Below, one piece after another: positions 26,126-35,664 of a stretch of DNA of 64,000 nt. The stretch comes from JADJXV01 sp046328995 (lineage in GTDB: Bacteria; Bacteroidota; Ignavibacteria; Kapaibacteriales; UBA961), in the NCBI GenBank assembly GCA_046328995.1, contig JAXLVN010000001.1:744001-808000 (forward strand), given 5' to 3'. Every line of letters begins with the position of its first letter. The stretch's first letter is position 1. Both the position numbers and the translations under genes were made by a program. The notes below the pieces were generated by a model that saw nothing but the letters and a program-made list of their open reading frames with translations, was not told where the DNA came from and ran no database searches.

Positions 26126-29100
26126 TCACTGCCGTGCAAGGATTGCTTTTTCGACAGTATCCAGTAATTGCGTTGCGGTATAGGGCTTGAGTAATACTTC
26201 AAATGCACCCATTTTTTTGATATATTTCCCCTCCTGATCATACAGCAGGCCACCGGTCGCAATAATTTTCACGGCTGGATTAATTGATTTCAGAATTTTT
26301 ATCAATTCCATACCATTCATAATCGGCATGACGATATCAGTAATAACCACAACGATGGTCTCCTGCTGATGCGTATAGATATGCATTGCTTCTTCGCCGT
26401 TTGATGCCGTCAAGACGGTATAATTATGTTCGTGTAAGACATCCTCTGCCGTCGCACGAAGGAGCTCTTCGTCTTCAACAAGAAGTACCGTTTTGTGATC
26501 TCCATTCGACTTCCGTGCCGTTGTGGAAAATTCTTGCTTTTCCATTGTCATGACGGCTGCCGGTAAGAGTATAGTAAATGTAGTACCTACATGTTCTTTG
26601 CTGGTAAAATCGATATAGCCGTTGTGGGAGCGAACAATGGAGAAAACGGTCGTCAGGCCGATACCGGTACCCTTGCCGACTTCCTTCGTGGTAAAAAAGG
26701 GTTCGAATATCTTTTCTTGCAGTTCTGCCGGGATTCCGCATCCGGTATCTCGAACGGTGATGCGGACATATTTTCCGGGTTTCATATCCACAAACCGCCG
26801 CAAAACTTCATCTGTGGCTTCTGTGTATCCTGCTTCTATATACAGCTCTCCTCCTCCTTTGCTCATTGCATCCCGTGCATTGATACTGAGATTGAGGATA
26901 ATCTGATGAAGTTGTGTTGCATTACCATGGATCAGAACATCTTCGGTCGGAATATTAACGGTAACTTTAATTTCCGGCGGGAATGTTTCCCTAGCCATTT
27001 TTATTACTTCGCTGATACTATATTTGATATTAATGACTTCGAATTTCTCTTCTGTTCCACGTGCAAATGTCAATACTTGCCGGATGAGACCCGACCCGCG
27101 TTGAATATTGGTAGTAAGAGCGTCGATCCTGGCAGCGATTGCTTCGTCTTTCGAACGTATCTTTATAATTTCCAATCCAAGGACGACAGGAGTTAGAATG
27201 TTGTTCAGATCATGCGCGATTCCACTTGCAAGCGTCCCGATACTCTCCAGGCGTTGTGCGCGGAAGAGCTGTTTTTCAAGACTTCTTTTTTCTGTTATAT
27301 CTCTATTGGTTACCAAGACTGTTTGATGTGCCGATTCATTTTTGATCAACTCCCACCGACTTTCGATGAGGAGTGTTTCTTTATTTTTGGTTCTATGTAC
27401 TCGGTCGCCGCTCCATTTGCCATAATGAAAGAGATGATCAAGGCGCTCGGCTATGTCGGAAGGGTTGTCATCGGGTAAAACCTCTGTCCACGGATGGCCG
27501 ACGACTTCTTCGGCTGTCCATCCGTACATTTTCTCGGCTCCTTTATTCCAAAAGAGGATTTTTCCGTCGAGTTCTTGCAGTAATATTGCGTCCGGTACAA
27601 TATCGAGCATAGCCGCCTGATGACGGATTTTCTCATCCGACTCATGACGTTGATTAACGTCCTGATACGTGACAAGTATTGCCTGTAAACTTTTATTATC
27701 AAGATAATTATACGCATTCGATTCGATCCATTTCCATTTGCCGTCCTTCATGAGCCAGCGGAATTCCACACGTGCTACTTCTTCACCGGTCAGGAGCCGA
27801 TTGAACCGTGATTCTGTCCTTGCTCTATCTTCCGGATGAATTAAGTAATCACGATTCATAGTCTGTAATTCATCCTGCGTATATCCGAATATCTGATCAT
27901 TGGTCGGGCTCACATAGAGAATCGTCGCATCGCGGCTAAAGAGCGTAAAGCCGATTTTACTGTTCTCCATGATCGACCGGAATTTCTCTTCGCTCCTCCG
28001 GAGAGCCTCCTCTGCCATCGTCCGCTCGGTCATATCGCGTGAAGTCACTACAATTCCTTCGATAGCAGGGTTTTGTAACTGATTGACTCCAACAGATTCG
28101 AGTGTCACATAGTGACCATCTTTTGCAAGGAATCTGTACTCGACACGTTTACTCTTTCCACTATCTTTCAGTACTTCTGTCATCGCTTCGACCACATTTT
28201 CCAGATCCTCAGGATGCAGAAATTCCAGAACACTTCTCCCCAATATCTCATCTTGCTCATACCCGAGTGTTGATGTTATAGCCGGACTTTCATAGAGTAA
28301 CACGCCGTTTTGATCGAGTATCGTTACGATATCGGTGAGATTTTGGACGACGGTTCTGAACTTCTCTTCGCTGTTTCTCAATCGGTCTTCGGCTATTTTT
28401 TTCTCGGTACTGTCACGAATGACCACTGTGTACAGTCTGCCAGTCTCGGTATTGACTGTGGATATCGAAGCTTCGATCGGAAATTCCTGTCCATTTGACC
28501 GGAGGGCGAAGACTTCGTGCGTGAATCCCATTTCTCGGGATTGCTGCTTGTTATCTCCAAAATTTTTCATTGCCAGCGCATGTCCCCACCGGTATTTCAA
28601 GGGAATGAGCAGGTCGAGTGACTGACCGAGTATTTCCCGGGCAGAATACCCGAACATTTGTTCGGCTGCCGAATTGAAGAGCATGACCTTCATCTCTTCA
28701 TCGACGGTAATCATCGCATCCAATGCCGACTCGAATATTGTCTTCAGTCGCGACTGACTCAGCCGCAGTGCTTCTTGCTCCCGCTTCCGTTCGGTGATAT
28801 CCTGCATCGCCCCGACGATGCGAGTCGCTTCACCGTGCTCGTTGTAGAGGATATTCCCCCGGTCATAAACATGTACTATTCGTTCATCTGCAGTAATAAA
28901 ACGGTATTCGGCGCTCCATAACGGACACTTCCTCTCGATGCAATGGTAAATTCCCGCAATGACAGCATCTTTATCGTCAGGATGGACATGATCCGCCCAT
29001 GAGGACGTCGAAAGGTATTCATTTTCTTTGGTATAGCAGAATTTTGAATAGAAATTGTCGTTCCACCAGATGACATTTGTCCTCAGGTCCACATCCCAAA

Positions 29101-30064
29101 TGATATCGTTGGTAGCATGTGTGACGAGCTCAAATCTCTTGTTTGCCTTCAATAATTCTGCTTTGGACTGTCGGTATTCGGTGATGTCATTGACGAGTAT
29201 ATGGCGTGCCGGTTGATTATTAAACAGAATTTCATACGAGGTAAGCTGTACATAAAAACATGTACCGTCTTTTTTGATATGTCGCCATGTGCTGCCTGAG
29301 AGGAACTCTTCGTGTGAGTCCCGAAGAGTATGCATGTATGCCAGAAATTCCTCAATATCCTCCTTCGGTCTGAGATCCATGGCTGTCATTCCGCCGAGTA
29401 ATTCTTCGCGCGTGTAGCCATAAAGACGGGTAAAACCGCTATTGACCTCCAGGAGTTTATACGTCTCTTTATCAAATACTCCCATCGCATGGGGATTACT
29501 TTCAAACATCGCACGAAAGCTTTCCTCGCTGATTCTCATTTTGTCGAACGCTTTTTTTCGCTCCGAAATATCTCTGAATACTACTTGGATCGCTTTTTTG
29601 CCTTGATACATGACCACCGATCCCATTGTCTCGGCATAGAATTGAGTGCCGTCTAGTCGTACAATTACTTCTTCGATAAGAGGAGCAATTTCAAGAGTAC
29701 TCAGCATCTGTTTCTGTCGTTCGATGGCTAATGACAGATAATCGGGATGAATAAATGAGAGTAATTGTTTACCGATTAATTCATCCGGCGATTGCACCCG
29801 CATGATGGACATTGCTGCTTTGTTGACAAGCAGCACAATGCCTTCGGAATGCAGTACCACTCCATCCGGCAGCATATCGAGCAACCTCTGATAGCGTTCA
29901 TCACTTTCATTGGAGGAGAGTATATCCGAATGTGGCTCCGGTGCCGGTAACGATGCAAGCGTATCCATGAGCGTGTACCTGTTTAGTGGTTCTTCTGCCG
30001 GCACTTCCGGCTGAATCGAGAGGACTCCATAGCCTTTGCAGGTATAGTCGCCGGCCATAGACAT
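26126..30064 (-). CDS. Hybrid histidine kinase with seven PAS domains and receiver
   Basis: A soluble kinase of about 1312 residues with no membrane segment. Seven successive PAS/PAC modules fill about residues 35-910; examples are LLDMLPDGVVLHSEG, MFESNPHAMGVFD and MENSKIGFTLFS. A HisKA with GIAHDLNNIL (phospho-His), an HATPase with DTGCGIP and GTGIGLTTVFS, and a C-terminal receiver with VITDIVMPIMNG (phospho-Asp) follow. An upstream TTG could extend the frame to 30154, but it lies in the T-run of a terminator. ATG at 30064 (or 30058) is therefore preferred. Multiple PAS domains suggest integration of several redox, light or ligand cues, none identifiable here. It lies downstream of cheW, separated by a terminator. 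Confidence 0.9.
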   Translation of the reverse strand: MSMAGDYTCKGYGVLSIQPEVPAEEPLNRYTLMDTLASLPAPEPHSDILSSNESDERYQRLLDMLPDGVVLHSEGIVLLVNKAAMSIMRVQSPDELIGKQLLSFIHPDYLSLAIERQKQMLSTLEIAPLIEEVIVRLDGTQFYAETMGSVVMYQGKKAIQVVFRDISERKKAFDKMRISEESFRAMFESNPHAMGVFDKETYKLLEVNSGFTRLYGYTREELLGGMTAMDLRPKEDIEEFLAYMHTLRDSHEEFLSGSTWRHIKKDGTCFYVQLTSYEILFNNQPARHILVNDITEYRQSKAELLKANKRFELVTHATNDIIWDVDLRTNVIWWNDNFYSKFCYTKENEYLSTSSWADHVHPDDKDAVIAGIYHCIERKCPLWSAEYRFITADERIVHVYDRGNILYNEHGEATRIVGAMQDITERKREQEALRLSQSRLKTIFESALDAMITVDEEMKVMLFNSAAEQMFGYSAREILGQSLDLLIPLKYRWGHALAMKNFGDNKQQSREMGFTHEVFALRSNGQEFPIEASISTVNTETGRLYTVVIRDSTEKKIAEDRLRNSEEKFRTVVQNLTDIVTILDQNGVLLYESPAITSTLGYEQDEILGRSVLEFLHPEDLENVVEAMTEVLKDSGKSKRVEYRFLAKDGHYVTLESVGVNQLQNPAIEGIVVTSRDMTERTMAEEALRRSEEKFRSIMENSKIGFTLFSRDATILYVSPTNDQIFGYTQDELQTMNRDYLIHPEDRARTESRFNRLLTGEEVARVEFRWLMKDGKWKWIESNAYNYLDNKSLQAILVTYQDVNQRHESDEKIRHQAAMLDIVPDAILLQELDGKILFWNKGAEKMYGWTAEEVVGHPWTEVLPDDNPSDIAERLDHLFHYGKWSGDRVHRTKNKETLLIESRWELIKNESAHQTVLVTNRDITEKRSLEKQLFRAQRLESIGTLASGIAHDLNNILTPVVLGLEIIKIRSKDEAIAARIDALTTNIQRGSGLIRQVLTFARGTEEKFEVINIKYSISEVIKMARETFPPEIKVTVNIPTEDVLIHGNATQLHQIILNLSINARDAMSKGGGELYIEAGYTEATDEVLRRFVDMKPGKYVRITVRDTGCGIPAELQEKIFEPFFTTKEVGKGTGIGLTTVFSIVRSHNGYIDFTSKEHVGTTFTILLPAAVMTMEKQEFSTTARKSNGDHKTVLLVEDEELLRATAEDVLHEHNYTVLTASNGEEAMHIYTHQQETIVVVITDIVMPIMNGMELIKILKSINPAVKIIATGGLLYDQEGKYIKKMGAFEVLLKPYTATQLLDTVEKAILARQ

Positions 30065-30152
30065 CAGCGTCACCGGTGGAAGCGTGCAAGCGTTCGCTTG
30101 CTCCGGGAGCCGACATCTTTGCTGAGGTATGGAGCACGTATTGCTGTAAAAC

Positions 30153-30227
30153 AAAAAAAACCCAAGAATCTCTGTAGTTCAACCCGCCTTTCATGTCCAG
30201 TTCTTCACGTTTACTACAGAGATTCTT
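30153..30227 (-). terminator. Long-loop rho-independent terminator after cheW
   Basis: A perfect 15-bp inverted repeat (ACTACAGAGATTCTT at 30213-30227 and AAGAATCTCTGTAGT at 30164-30178) encloses a 34-base loop. On the minus strand it is followed by GGG and eight Ts. It ends the mcp-cheW transcript 80 bp past the cheW stop and just before the hybrid-kinase gene. Confidence 0.85.
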
Positions 30228-30306
30228 CGGTTAGCTTCTTATCGCCGACGCACCTGATTACATTCCCGGTCACCTGATGAATTGATAAGAATTACTTGAA
30301 TTGAGA

Positions 30307-30801
30307 TTACATCGTCAGTGCTAATTCCTGTGGTTCCATTACTTTATCCAAGTCCAACAGTATTAATAAATTATGTTCCATCTTTGCTATACCCTTGATG
30401 TATTCTGTATCAAGATTGCCTACGAGCTGCGGTGTATTTTCGATAATATTCTTGCTCACTCGGAGCACGATATTGACTCTATCGACAATAAACCCAATAA
30501 TTGTATGATTAATCTCCACAACAATGATACGATTGTCGTTATTTTTCTCTTTATCCGGCAGCCCGATCCGTTTACCGAGATCCATGACGGGAATAACCTT
30601 CCCCCGGAGATTGATCACCCCATTTATAAACTCCGGTGAATTCGGTACACGTGTAATCGGAATCATCCGAATTATCTCCTGTACTCTAAGAATTTCAATT
30701 GCGTATTCTTCATCGCCGAGATTGAACGTCACGAACTGCAATTGTTCGTTGATGTCTGCATCGCTCTGCGTATGATTTGTTTCGTGTTCGGTATGTTTCA
30801 T
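30307..30801 (-). CDS. cheW: CheW chemotaxis coupling protein
   Basis: A 164-residue CheW. The fold motifs are QFVTFNLGDEEYAIEILRVQEIIRMIPITRVPNSPEFINGVINLRGKVIPVMDL, the classical core, and GFIVDRVNIVLRV. CheW links chemoreceptors to CheA in polar arrays in the cytoplasm. The first 25 residues are a hydrophilic extension (HETNHTQSDADI). It follows the methyl-accepting gene at 30971-32956 after a 169-bp gap that holds a stable hairpin, and ends at a strong terminator. No cheA, cheB or cheR occurs in the window, so the rest of the pathway must be encoded elsewhere. Confidence 0.95.
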   Translation of the reverse strand: MKHTEHETNHTQSDADINEQLQFVTFNLGDEEYAIEILRVQEIIRMIPITRVPNSPEFINGVINLRGKVIPVMDLGKRIGLPDKEKNNDNRIIVVEINHTIIGFIVDRVNIVLRVSKNIIENTPQLVGNLDTEYIKGIAKMEHNLLILLDLDKVMEPQELALTM

Positions 30802-30912
30802 ATGCTTACTTTCCCGATAATGTAATGTGCAATTTTATGACGGTTGTCGATACAGCGGTATCACGTTTTGCCGGTTTTGATCCGGCTGAGACCAATCTTG
30901 GGTCATCATTTC

Positions 30913-30953
30913 TGCCTGCCTACGCCTCGCAGTGCGAGGACGTGAAGCAGGCA
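30913..30953. repeat. Nested hairpin between mcp and cheW
   Basis: An inner 7-bp stem, CCTCGCA/TGCGAGG (30925-30939, one-base loop), sits inside an outer 7-bp stem, TGCCTGC/GCAGGCA (30913-30919 and 30947-30953). No T-run follows on either strand. It could be a REP-like element, an mRNA processing or stability hairpin, or an attenuator between the receptor and cheW. It is unrelated to the RAYT repeat at 8 kb. Confidence 0.6.
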
Positions 30954-30970
30954 TCCACTTTCCCGCGCAT

Positions 30971-32956
30971 TTAGTTTAATTGCTTGGCATAGCCATTATT
31001 GAGCATTTTAGACGACGATGATTTCTGCGACAACGATGAGCCGTTGCGATACGTACCGTTACCGTTTCCATATGCGGAATGATCTTGTGTTTCAAAGTGA
31101 GCGAGTAATTCCTGCAGTGTCATTGTCAGACGTGACAAATCATCCGTCGCATGAGCTACCTGCTCGATTGCCCGATTATTCTCGGTCGCCACATTGGATA
31201 TATTCTGAATATTACGTGCTATATCCTCGCTTGTCGTTTCTTGTTCGGCACTTGCTCCGGCAAGCTGTGTGATGATTATCTGTACTTCATTGGACATTGA
31301 GATAATCTCGCGTAGGGATGAGCCGGCTTTGTCGGCGAGTTTTTTCCCGTTCTCCACTTCTTTTGTTCCCTGCTCCATGACACTGACTGCGCCGGCTGTT
31401 TCCCGTTGAATTTTCTTTATCATTGTACTGATTTGTTTTGTCGCTTCGGCTGTTCGCTCGGCGAGCTTGCGAACTTCATCTGCTACCACGGCAAAACCCC
31501 GACCTTGTTCTCCTGCACGTGCTGCTTCAATCGCAGCATTGAGTGCAAGAAGATTGGTCTGATCGGCGATATCATTAATAACCTGAATAATTTCGCCGAT
31601 TTCTTCGCTTGATTTTCCGAGATTATGGACGGTATTTGCTGATTGCTGCACGACATCGGCTATTTTGTTCATACCTTCAATCGTCTGCACGACCACATCG
31701 CCGCCTTCTTGTGCGCTTTCACCGGAGGCGCGTGCTTTTTCGACGGCACGGTTCATCGCCCTGTTACTTTCGACGATATTGGATGTCATTTCAACCACGG
31801 CTGCCGATACATTCGCAGCTTGCTCTGATTGTTGGCCGGCACCGGTGGACATCTCTTCGATGCTTGCTGCAATCTGTGCGGTGGCACTTGCGGTAGTCTC
31901 GACGGCTTCTGTAACTTGAATGACCATACTGCGGATATTTCCGACTGCTGAACTGAATCCTTCATACAGCCGTGCGATATCATCATCATTACGACGCGGA
32001 GTGAGCTGTACGACAAGATTACCTTTCGCAAAATGTTGTATTTCCTGCATCATTGTCTCGACACTTTCGGACAGATATAGTCCTTGTGCTTCTGATTCTG
32101 CCTGCAGATTCTTCGCTTTATGCATGGCAATACGTGTTTCTTCGCCTGCTTTATGGACTTCCTCCAATGTTTGTCGGATATTGGCGACCATCGTATTAAA
32201 TGATGCCGACAGTCGTCCGGTCTCATCGGTATGCATATTACGTACCTGCTGTGTGACGTCTCCTGCCGCTACTTTTGCAGCTGCTTCATCGAGTTCGATT
32301 ATCGGTCTGCTGATAATCCTGGCGATTATATAGCCCAGCCCTACTGCTATTGCCACTCCTACGATGACGAGTATGAGCATCAGCTTCGTCGCTGAACCTG
32401 ATAATTCTGTATTGGCAATACTGATTTTATCGGACTCCAAGATTCTGTCATCCACCAAATCATAGATAACCTTTTGCTCGGCATCGGCTTTTTCTTTCAG
32501 CGTGCTTCCCAGGAATGCAAATGCTTTTGCATCTTCGTTCGCCCGTGCAAATTCTATCAACCGGTCCAAGCCCTCGGCATATGACTTCCGCGCTTGCTTG
32601 AATTCATTAAATTTTATTTTGTCATCTTCGAATGTAATACTCGGCTCATACAAGTCCGAATACTTGGTAATGGAATCCCTGCTTGCGACAATATCCTTAG
32701 AAATTTTCTCAATCGACGCTGCATCGTTTTCAAGAATGATGTCTCGGGTAGAGACACGAACCCTCTGAAAATTCGTCGAAATCTTTACTAAATAGCCAAG
32801 TGGCACCGCACCATCTTTAAAGAGGATCTTATCCTGCGTTTCCATTTTCTCAATATCCGTCATACCGATATATCCGACTACTGCCGTGACGACCGATACA
32901 ATTACAAAACTGCTGATGAGCTTTGTCTTGATACGTAGATTCATAAACCAATTCAT
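30971..32956 (-). CDS. Methyl-accepting chemotaxis protein with four-helix-bundle sensor
   Basis: A 661-residue chemoreceptor. TM1 (about 11-31) and TM2 (about 190-212) flank a periplasmic helical domain of about 155 residues resembling the 4HB_MCP type (FQRVRVSTRDIILENDAASIEKISKDI). HAMP (about 213-266) and a long cytoplasmic signalling coil follow, with tip motif IIQVINDIADQTNLLALNAAIEAARAGE. The C-terminal tail is Ser/Asn/Gly-rich (YGNGNGTYRNGSSLSQKSSSS) without a NWETF pentapeptide. A strong AGGAGG Shine-Dalgarno stands 4 bases before the ATG, exceptional in this window. cheW follows. The ligand is unknown. Confidence 0.95.
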   Translation of the reverse strand: MNWFMNLRIKTKLISSFVIVSVVTAVVGYIGMTDIEKMETQDKILFKDGAVPLGYLVKISTNFQRVRVSTRDIILENDAASIEKISKDIVASRDSITKYSDLYEPSITFEDDKIKFNEFKQARKSYAEGLDRLIEFARANEDAKAFAFLGSTLKEKADAEQKVIYDLVDDRILESDKISIANTELSGSATKLMLILVIVGVAIAVGLGYIIARIISRPIIELDEAAAKVAAGDVTQQVRNMHTDETGRLSASFNTMVANIRQTLEEVHKAGEETRIAMHKAKNLQAESEAQGLYLSESVETMMQEIQHFAKGNLVVQLTPRRNDDDIARLYEGFSSAVGNIRSMVIQVTEAVETTASATAQIAASIEEMSTGAGQQSEQAANVSAAVVEMTSNIVESNRAMNRAVEKARASGESAQEGGDVVVQTIEGMNKIADVVQQSANTVHNLGKSSEEIGEIIQVINDIADQTNLLALNAAIEAARAGEQGRGFAVVADEVRKLAERTAEATKQISTMIKKIQRETAGAVSVMEQGTKEVENGKKLADKAGSSLREIISMSNEVQIIITQLAGASAEQETTSEDIARNIQNISNVATENNRAIEQVAHATDDLSRLTMTLQELLAHFETQDHSAYGNGNGTYRNGSSLSQKSSSSKMLNNGYAKQLN

Positions 32957-33670
32957 ACTGCCTCCTAAGAATGAACGCGCCGAGCTAGCTGCCCGCTGCG
33001 TATTTACTTGTTCCGAAAAAATGTTCCCGCGCCTGCACTAGTGGTACTTTCACCGTAAATATTCCTTTCGATGACCTTCTCGTCCACTTGCCTACTAAAC
33101 ACGTATAGATATTCCGCGACTCCTTTGCCATTCTACCAGAATGCGGTATTGGGAAACGGATAGAGCGACGCTTCGGATGCATGTGCTCCCATTTCAACAG
33201 CAAAAATATGGCTACCTATAGACCCAAAAAATGATAAATATCATGTTTCTCTTCTTTTTGAAACATTAAGCACCTCTTTCTTCACTCACTCCATACATGC
33301 CGCTTCTCTCTCTCTGTGTACTGCTGGCATTTCTTCCGGCTTCTGAGTCTTTGTTCGCATTCTTACAAAAAAGAGTGACGGACTACCGGGTTTGCCGAAC
33401 GCTCTCCTCCTTGTCCTATCTTATACGGATGGAAGCAGTATAAACCCCGGTGCAGCAATATGCAAAAACAGCATTATCTAATTTCTGTTAGAAGGAAGTC
33501 ATCGCGCTGTTGAATGTGTCTGCCCGATGTTCGGCGAGGGTGTACCGGTATAGGGTGGATTTGGGGCGGCCGGTATGATTGCTGCATTTTGTGTTCTTGA
33601 AGCGCCACCGACGAACGTGGTAACTGATGTTTGCTTGGCCATGCCTGCTCGATTTCTCGGCATCGTTCCC
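32957..33670. other. Gene-poor stretch upstream of the chemoreceptor
   Basis: About 700 bp with no convincing gene. Short open frames occur on both strands, but none has family motifs or a start context. The first 20 bp hold the ribosome-binding site of the chemoreceptor (AGGAGG on the minus strand). The right end grades into the 21-bp minisatellite. Confidence 0.5.
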
Positions 33671-34133
33671 CACCGTTTGGCGAGACTACTGCCATGTTTT
33701 GGGAAAGGAATCCATCGGTTTGTGGCAGTTCCGCGACGTTTTGTGACTATTCCGCGACGTTTTGTGACTGTTCTGCGACGTTTTGTGAGAGGTGACAACC
33801 ACTTTAGTGAACGCTGAACTTCATTTTGTGAAACCTGAACTTCATTTTGTGAAACCTGAACTTCATTTTGTGAAACCTGAACTTCATTTTGTGAAACCTG
33901 AACTTCATTTTGTCAAACCTGAACTTCATTTTGTCAAAGCCTGAACTTCATTTTGTCAAAGCCGGACATCGTTTTGTCAAAGCCGGACATCGTTTTGTCA
34001 AAGCCGGACTTCGTTTTGTCAAAGCCGGACACTCTTTTGTGAGAGTTGAGCATCATTTTGTGAGAGGTGAATATTGGTTTGTGAGAGGTGACCATCGGTT
34101 TGTGAGGGGTGAATATTGGTTTGTGGTTAATAT
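33671..34133. repeat. Degenerate 21-bp minisatellite, about 20 or more copies
   Basis: Tandem units of 20-22 bp with core TTTTGTGAAACCTGAACTTCA. Identical copies sit centrally (about 33819-33905). Variants drift in blocks on either side: CGTTTTGTCAAAGCCGGACAT to the right, CGTTTTGTGACTATTCCGCGA to the left, and weaker units back to about 33671. Most units are exactly 21 bp and would read as HFVKPEL or HRFVKAG heptapeptides on the plus strand, but 22-bp units (one near 33805-33826, one near 33925-33950) break the frame twice. Either it is non-coding or it is a decayed repetitive gene. Nothing homologous occurs elsewhere in the window. Confidence 0.9.
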
Positions 34134-34450
34134 ATTCGCATTGGGCAAGAGGTGAGACGCCGTTTGTGACTTTGTGAAGAATATGTCTTGTGGTTTGATG
34201 ACGTATTGGCAAGCAATTTTTCCGTATGAAGAGGATTGTTCTTTATGATACTCACACTCTACCGCCGGTTGTACAATTCATTCTATTTAAAATAGTTACC
34301 CCGGCAGTACCACCAACAAGTCTGTCCAGCAATTCGGTATGGATATTCAGGTTATACTGAGTGATATGATTTTGGTGGGAGTAGTTCGTTTTTGGGGTCC
34401 TATGCCCGTAAGGGAAGGTGTTTGTCTGCCTTGCTTGTTTTGGTGAACCC
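34134..34450. other. Non-coding stretch after the minisatellite
   Basis: Three hundred bases of AT-richer sequence between the repeat array and the stop of the T9SS-type gene. A 68-codon minus-strand frame overlaps it but has no recognisable features. No hairpin terminator was found for the gene at 34451-35617. Confidence 0.4.
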
Positions 34451-35617
34451 TCATTCAATGATAAGTTTTTTCGAGATGATAACAGTGTCTCTTGCTGTAA
34501 TTGTCACCATATACACACCACTTGACAGTGCTTTTCTGTTAAAGGTGAGCATGTTTTTTCCTTGGTTAAGCTGACCGTTGAAAAGTGGAGCAACAACACT
34601 ACCGGACATGTCTGTAATGTCTATACGTACAATTGACGGTCGTGCTAGTGTAAAATCTATTGAACAAAAATCAACCATTGGATTCGGAAACAGTTGCAAT
34701 GCTGGTGTTTGTTTTAAGTCATGTTCGTCGGTACTCAATGTTCTGCTGTTTATCTGAGCAATCCAGGTTCTAAAACAGTTATAGGTTGTAGTAAATAATT
34801 TTTGAGTAGTTCCATAGCAGCCACTTACCCAAATTTCAGGAGCTGTGGAGTTATACGTATATGCTATACCTGTATAATCTCCCCAGCGTGCGGTGTTATC
34901 ATATTGGAATGCATCGACATACGTCGTACCACTCTTTACAAGGAGAGAATTTGACCATGTTTTGGTGCTGTCAAAAACAATCACTCTTGTTTCGGGATAA
35001 ATACGTGGACCACTCCTCAGATAACAGATAATGACGGAGTTGTCCGTGCGAGATGTTCCATACGATGCTACCGTCGGATAAGCACAATCGAAGCCATTTT
35101 GTCCATATGAATAGGATACATTCGTGAGTGTACGTACATCTAATCGATTGTAATTAATTCCGGTGTAATTGGAACTTTGATAATCAGATTGAAACACATA
35201 ATGTATTATCCCTTCGAGATAAAACGCGTTGATAATTTTACAATCTCCGGTAATTAACTCTACCGTTGTCCCCAATTGTTGTGCATATCCGGACGGTTCA
35301 TAATCACTTTTAAAAATTTGATTCCTGGTTAGTTGTGGATTTGATCCTACTTCATCGGTTATCTCATACAACTCAACCGAATTTCCACTACCGGGGCTTT
35401 GGGTGATGAAATAAAGCCCCGGACCATAGTTGCCTTGTTGACCATACGAAACTGGGTAAAGGTATCGTGGAGAACCGGTAATATCAGTCCATAATTTCCA
35501 ACGCAGATTTGTGCCTGCGTACGCATTATTTTTTCCCAGTTGATAAATTATTGATTCGCTAAAACCAGTATTGTCGTTAAACAAATTGCCTGCTACAGAC
35601 CTTCTTTTGCGTTTCAT
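34451..35617 (-). CDS. T9SS sorting-domain protein, apparently missing its signal peptide
   Basis: A 388-residue protein. I do not recognise the main region (about 1-295), which is Tyr/Ser/Thr/Asn-rich and beta-like (QGNYGPGLYFITQSPGSG, WGDYTGIAYTYNSTAP), as in many secreted FCB proteins. Residues about 305-388 are a type A T9SS C-terminal domain (LQLFPNPMVDFCSIDFTL ... LSSGVYMVTITARD, ending KKLIIE). A T9SS client needs an N-terminal Sec signal, but this frame starts MKRKRRSVAGNLFND, directly after an in-frame TGA, with no hydrophobic segment. The gene is therefore probably 5'-truncated or frameshifted. It lies in the gene-poor stretch beside tRNA-Arg. Expression is doubtful. Confidence 0.65.
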   Translation of the reverse strand: MKRKRRSVAGNLFNDNTGFSESIIYQLGKNNAYAGTNLRWKLWTDITGSPRYLYPVSYGQQGNYGPGLYFITQSPGSGNSVELYEITDEVGSNPQLTRNQIFKSDYEPSGYAQQLGTTVELITGDCKIINAFYLEGIIHYVFQSDYQSSNYTGINYNRLDVRTLTNVSYSYGQNGFDCAYPTVASYGTSRTDNSVIICYLRSGPRIYPETRVIVFDSTKTWSNSLLVKSGTTYVDAFQYDNTARWGDYTGIAYTYNSTAPEIWVSGCYGTTQKLFTTTYNCFRTWIAQINSRTLSTDEHDLKQTPALQLFPNPMVDFCSIDFTLARPSIVRIDITDMSGSVVAPLFNGQLNQGKNMLTFNRKALSSGVYMVTITARDTVIISKKLIIE

Positions 35618-35664
35618 GACTCATGTTTTCGTTCTTCTTGTCCTGCTCTGATTTAAGTGTCTCA

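Noticed and set aside
30065..30154. TTG start extending the hybrid kinase upstream
   Set aside because: The TTG lies in the T-run of the cheW terminator; in-frame ATGs at 30064 and 30058 precede the first PAS domain.
29907..30194. 95-codon frame overlapping the kinase start
   Set aside because: It is out of frame with the kinase, starts in the terminator loop and encodes no recognisable feature.
33499..33798. 99-codon minus-strand frame over the left end of the minisatellite
   Set aside because: It follows the repeat periodicity, has a non-ATG or weak start, and overlapping frames of similar length exist on the other strand.
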